From NCBI GenBank assembly GCA_019116245.1, contig DXCC01000006.1, forward strand, positions 34,855-98,854: a stretch of DNA of 64,000 bases. Reading direction: 5' to 3'. Shown piece after piece: positions 61,284 to 64,000 of this stretch. The DNA comes from Candidatus Tidjanibacter faecipullorum (GTDB taxonomy: Bacteria; Bacteroidota; Bacteroidia; Bacteroidales; Rikenellaceae). Each line of letters starts with the position of its first letter. Positions within the stretch are counted from its first letter, which is position 1. The position numbers and the translations under genes are program-made. Below the pieces are notes generated by a model that was not told where the DNA came from, did not search any database, and worked only from the letters and a program-made list of their open reading frames with translations.

Positions 61284-62438
61284 ATGAAAAAATTATTCTT
61301 CTTGTTGTTATGTCTGGTGTCCGTAGTGCTAACGGGATGTAGTAATGATCATGTTACGAATAGAGTTTGGAGCGGAACGTTGTCGCGTACTACTGATAAA
61401 AAGCAATTGTCAAGAGTCTGTTTGAAATTATCGCGTGATACACTACATATTTATTCCAATGCTATTTTCGGCAATGGCAAGGAGGCTTTATATTGTCGGA
61501 AGAAAAAAAAGAATACTTACTTTTTTGAAAGTTCCCAAGGAGAGACATTTGTAATGACGTGGTCTCACATTGATAAATCATCCAATGAAGAGATTTTAAC
61601 AATAGAGGGACCTGACTATTATATGAACCTCGTTCCTGCAGTAACGCCAAATTTTACAAAAGCGCTGTTGGGTTTTTATGAAAAAAAGGATGTTCCCTCA
61701 CAAGCGGCATTTTATTTATCTGGACAATGGACGGGAGAGATCATTCGTATCCGCGATGGGCAACGTTTGTCTGCTGCATGTGTTGAGTTTGAGGATGAAA
61801 CACTTAGGGTTTATGCCAATGCTATTTTTGGTAGGCAGAACGAAGTATTACGAGAAGAGGGGTTTCGTAATGGGTGTTTTTATTATGCAAATAATAGCTG
61901 TGTGTTTCGTCTGAAGCCGTCGATAAATGGACAATGTCTGACATTGACGGGTGATGATTTTGTCATGAATCTAACGCCTTTATCTGGAGATTGGGAGGAG
62001 GCTTGTGCTTTTTATCTATCTTATGATCTTCCCCATAGTGCCGATGCATATTTGTTTGGATCATATATTGGCCAAGGACAGGGATGGATTGAAAGTGGAA
62101 ATGTTTTGGGGTTCTTGTTGGGGTATGGCCCTAATTTGATGGATATGCTTTTGGAGGTTAGGATCACCTTTTTGGAAGGGGCCAGAATGAGAACGACCGT
62201 GAATGTGCGGTTTGTTAACACAGACATGGCATTGCTTAGTATGTTTGGAGGTGCAGGGTCAAATGGGTTAACAGAAACCAGCATTTCAAGTTATCAGGTC
62301 ATAGACGACCGTTTGATAGGAATGGATGAAGATGGGAAAACAGATGAATATATTATGCTGCCAGACGGAAATATTCTACTGCCTGCACATCAGAAGGGAG
62401 ATTTGGGATATACCGATATCGTGTTGTATAGGCAGTGA
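61284..62438 (+). CDS. lipoprotein with an internal duplication, function unknown
   Basis: A 384-aa protein with type II signal peptide: MKKLFFLLLCLVSVVLTGC places the lipidated Cys at residue 19. Two tandem units are visible. One starts WSGTLSRTTDKKQLSRVCLKL and contains TLHIYSNAIFG near residue 65; the other starts WTGEIIRIRDGQRLSAACVEF and contains TLRVYANAIFG near residue 180. Each ends with a segment on MNLVP or MNLTP. The remaining 130 residues are not repeated. No known domain was recognised. The AT-rich composition differs strongly from dxs and fabI. The gene sits between the dxs-like relic and dxs itself. Confidence 0.72.
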   Translation: MKKLFFLLLCLVSVVLTGCSNDHVTNRVWSGTLSRTTDKKQLSRVCLKLSRDTLHIYSNAIFGNGKEALYCRKKKKNTYFFESSQGETFVMTWSHIDKSSNEEILTIEGPDYYMNLVPAVTPNFTKALLGFYEKKDVPSQAAFYLSGQWTGEIIRIRDGQRLSAACVEFEDETLRVYANAIFGRQNEVLREEGFRNGCFYYANNSCVFRLKPSINGQCLTLTGDDFVMNLTPLSGDWEEACAFYLSYDLPHSADAYLFGSYIGQGQGWIESGNVLGFLLGYGPNLMDMLLEVRITFLEGARMRTTVNVRFVNTDMALLSMFGGAGSNGLTETSISSYQVIDDRLIGMDEDGKTDEYIMLPDGNILLPAHQKGDLGYTDIVLYRQ

Positions 62439-62460
62439 GAAAGAGAAGCAGCCTTATACA

Positions 62461-62497
62461 ATAGGGGCGGAACCTCAACAAGAGGTTCCGCCCCTAT
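62461..62497. terminator. repeat-family terminator hairpin, copy 3 (between the lipoprotein gene and dxs)
   Basis: A perfect 16-bp stem (arm ATAGGGGCGGAACCTC) with a five-base loop separates the convergent genes. The GGGGCGGAACCT core is shared with the hairpins at 57080 and 60877. Confidence 0.8.
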
Positions 62498-62516
62498 ATG
62501 TATGGGTGCGAGCGGG

Positions 62517-64000
62517 TTATGCCTCCTGTGCTTGTGTGCGGGCGGCGCCGAGCAACGTGCGGCGGATGCCCTCCGCATCGTAGCCGCAGAGCGCTTTCAG
62601 TTCGGCCACCGTACCCTGGTGGATGAAGCGGTCGGGAATACCCAGCCGGATGACGTGCGTGGCGTAGCCGTGGTCCTCGAAGAATTCGGTGGCCGCACTG
62701 CCGGCTCCTCCCTCGGTAGTGCCGTCCTCGACGGTGATGACCGTATGGAAGCGGCGGCCGAGATCGTGGAGCAGCTCCTCGTCGAGCGGTTTGACGAAAA
62801 GCAGGTTGACCACTTCTGCCGAGACGCCTTCTGCGGCGGCTTGTTCTGCGGCCTGCAGGGCATCCTGCAGGGTGGTGCCCACGGCGATCACGGCGATGTC
62901 GGAACCCCGGCGGCGGACGTCGCCCTTGCCGATGGGCAGGGCGCGGGGAGACTGGTGCCAGTCGGCGCCGATGCCGCGCCCGCGCGGATAGCGGATGACG
63001 AACGGACGGGCGGCCTGCAGGGCCGTGTACATCAGGTTGCGCAGTTCGGCTTCGTCGCTCGGCGCGGAGACCGTCATGCCGGGAATCGAGCGCATGAAGG
63101 CGATGTCGAATACGCCGTGGTGCGTCACGCCGTCCTCGCCCACCAGACCGGCCCGGTCGAGGCAGAAGATGACCGGCAGGTGCTGGATGGCCACGTCGTG
63201 GATCATGTTGTCATAGGCGCGCTGCATGAACGAGGAGTAGATGCAGCAGAAGGGAATCATGCCTCCGGCGGCCAGACCGGCCGAGAAGGTGACTGCATGG
63301 CCCTCGGCAATGCCCACGTCGAAGCAGCGGTCGGGCAACTCCTTCTGGAGAATGTCCATCGAACTGCCCGTCAGCATGGCGGGGGTCACGCCCACGATGC
63401 GCGGATCCTGGTGGGCAAGTTCCAGCAGCGTATGGCCGAAGACCTCCTGGTAGCGGGCGTGCTGCGGGTCGGGCGTCGCCAGGCGCTTGCCCGTGGCGGG
63501 GTCGAACTTGCCCGGAGCGTGCCATACGGGCGGGTTGCTCTCGGCCGGTGCGTAGCCCTTGCCTTTCTTGGTGATGACGTGCAGCAGCTTGGGGCCGGGA
63601 ATGTGGCGTATGTCGCTGAAGACCCGGATCAGCGAGCGCAGATCGTGGCCGTCCACCGGCCCGAAATAGCGGAAGTTGAGGCTTTCGAACAGGTTGCTCT
63701 GGCGCAGAATGCCTTGTTTGACGAGGTTGCCGAAGTTCTGGATCTCGCGGCGCAGGCGCGGAACGCCCGACATGGCATTCCAGACCTTGTTCTTCAGCCG
63801 GTTGTAGTGACGCGAGGTGGTGATGTCGAGCAGGTATTCGGTGAGCGCGCCCACGTTGGGACTGATCGACATGTGGTTGTCGTTGAGGATCACGAGCATG
63901 TCGGCATTCGAGGCGCCGGCGTTGTTGAGCCCCTCGTAGGCCAGCCCCCCGGTGAGGGCGCCGTCCCCGATCAGGGCCAGAACGCTGTAATCCCCATGCT
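62517..64000 (-). CDS. dxs: 1-deoxy-D-xylulose-5-phosphate synthase, C-terminal three quarters (truncated by window edge)
   Basis: The frame is open from the right window edge to the stop at 62517, about 494 codons. The first visible residues (HGDYSVLALIGDGALTGGLAYEGLNN) contain the thiamine diphosphate-binding GDG...N motif of DXS. Then follow NDNHMSISPNVGALTEYL, FRYFGPVDGHDLRSLIRVF, the transketolase Pyr domain (DIAEGHAVTFSAGLAAGG, LDRAGLVGEDGVTHHGVFDIAFMRSIPGM) and a C-terminal domain. DXS joins pyruvate and glyceraldehyde-3-phosphate in the methylerythritol phosphate pathway. About 130-140 N-terminal residues lie outside. The sequence begins IGVTPAMLTGSS for the Pyr domain near 63400. It ends RTQAQEA. 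Confidence 0.95.
   Translation of the reverse strand, partial: HGDYSVLALIGDGALTGGLAYEGLNNAGASNADMLVILNDNHMSISPNVGALTEYLLDITTSRHYNRLKNKVWNAMSGVPRLRREIQNFGNLVKQGILRQSNLFESLNFRYFGPVDGHDLRSLIRVFSDIRHIPGPKLLHVITKKGKGYAPAESNPPVWHAPGKFDPATGKRLATPDPQHARYQEVFGHTLLELAHQDPRIVGVTPAMLTGSSMDILQKELPDRCFDVGIAEGHAVTFSAGLAAGGMIPFCCIYSSFMQRAYDNMIHDVAIQHLPVIFCLDRAGLVGEDGVTHHGVFDIAFMRSIPGMTVSAPSDEAELRNLMYTALQAARPFVIRYPRGRGIGADWHQSPRALPIGKGDVRRRGSDIAVIAVGTTLQDALQAAEQAAAEGVSAEVVNLLFVKPLDEELLHDLGRRFHTVITVEDGTTEGGAGSAATEFFEDHGYATHVIRLGIPDRFIHQGTVAELKALCGYDAEGIRRTLLGAARTQAQEA

Overview
This window is bacterial chromosome from a GC-rich member of the Bacteroidetes, most likely a Rikenellaceae bacterium of the Alistipes type. 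Four things point there. Many genes are preceded by the Bacteroidetes -7 promoter element TAnnTTTG, in several cases with a TTG about 19 bp upstream. Menaquinone synthesis uses a futalosine-pathway enzyme (mqnE). Metabolic genes fit succinate/propionate fermentation (methylmalonyl-CoA mutase, ATP-dependent PEP carboxykinase, aspartase). Surface proteins are typical of Bacteroidales (PCMD-type lipoprotein, PorT-like barrel, TPR and M16 proteins). The genus call is inference; no rRNA or tRNA was seen.

Layout. 1-4.3 kb: end-truncated mutA, a UbiD-family decarboxylase, a helix-hairpin-helix protein and rpsU. 4.4-10.4 kb: ECF sigma factor overlapping a membrane glycosyltransferase, an FAD dehydrogenase, a sugar acetyltransferase, rsmG and rpmH. 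10.5-15.3 kb: mqnE, a PASTA protein, rluD, ndk and a small lipoprotein. 15.3-21.8 kb: adenine deaminase, a glycosyltransferase, an MFS carrier and a long TPR protein. 22-29.6 kb: etfB-etfA-acyl-CoA dehydrogenase operon, patatin, alpha/beta hydrolase and hemW. 29.8-38 kb: pckA, aspA, LptF/G permease, tgt, a Dpm1-like glycosyltransferase, a tyrosine recombinase and hpf. 38-44.5 kb: acyl-ACP thioesterase, DUF2975 plus XRE regulator, M16 protease, DNA glycosylase and an outer-membrane protein. 44.6-57 kb: aminotransferase, lysC, prolyl oligopeptidase, dapD, a surface lipoprotein/barrel pair, birA, pdxB and fabI. 57.1-62.5 kb: an accessory region of lower GC. 62.5-64 kb: dxs, truncated by the window edge.

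Working together: pckA, aspA and mutA belong to the PEP - oxaloacetate - fumarate - succinate - propionate branch. mqnE and the UbiD protein can supply menaquinone for fumarate respiration. lysC, the class III aminotransferase and dapD are neighbours and fit the succinylase route to diaminopimelate. etfBA with an acyl-CoA dehydrogenase forms a flavin electron-transfer operon.

The least ordinary part lies between fabI and dxs. It holds a three-gene minus-strand operon (YkvA-like protein, 338-aa two-helix membrane protein, 72-aa protein) behind an attenuator-like RNA leader, a 488-aa protein of unknown family, and a duplicated-domain lipoprotein. It also holds a relic in which the first codons of the 488-aa gene family are fused to a copy of the dxs 3' end. 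Three near-identical terminator hairpins punctuate this region. A perfect 18-bp Rex-like palindrome at the pckA start region is the best regulatory-site candidate elsewhere.
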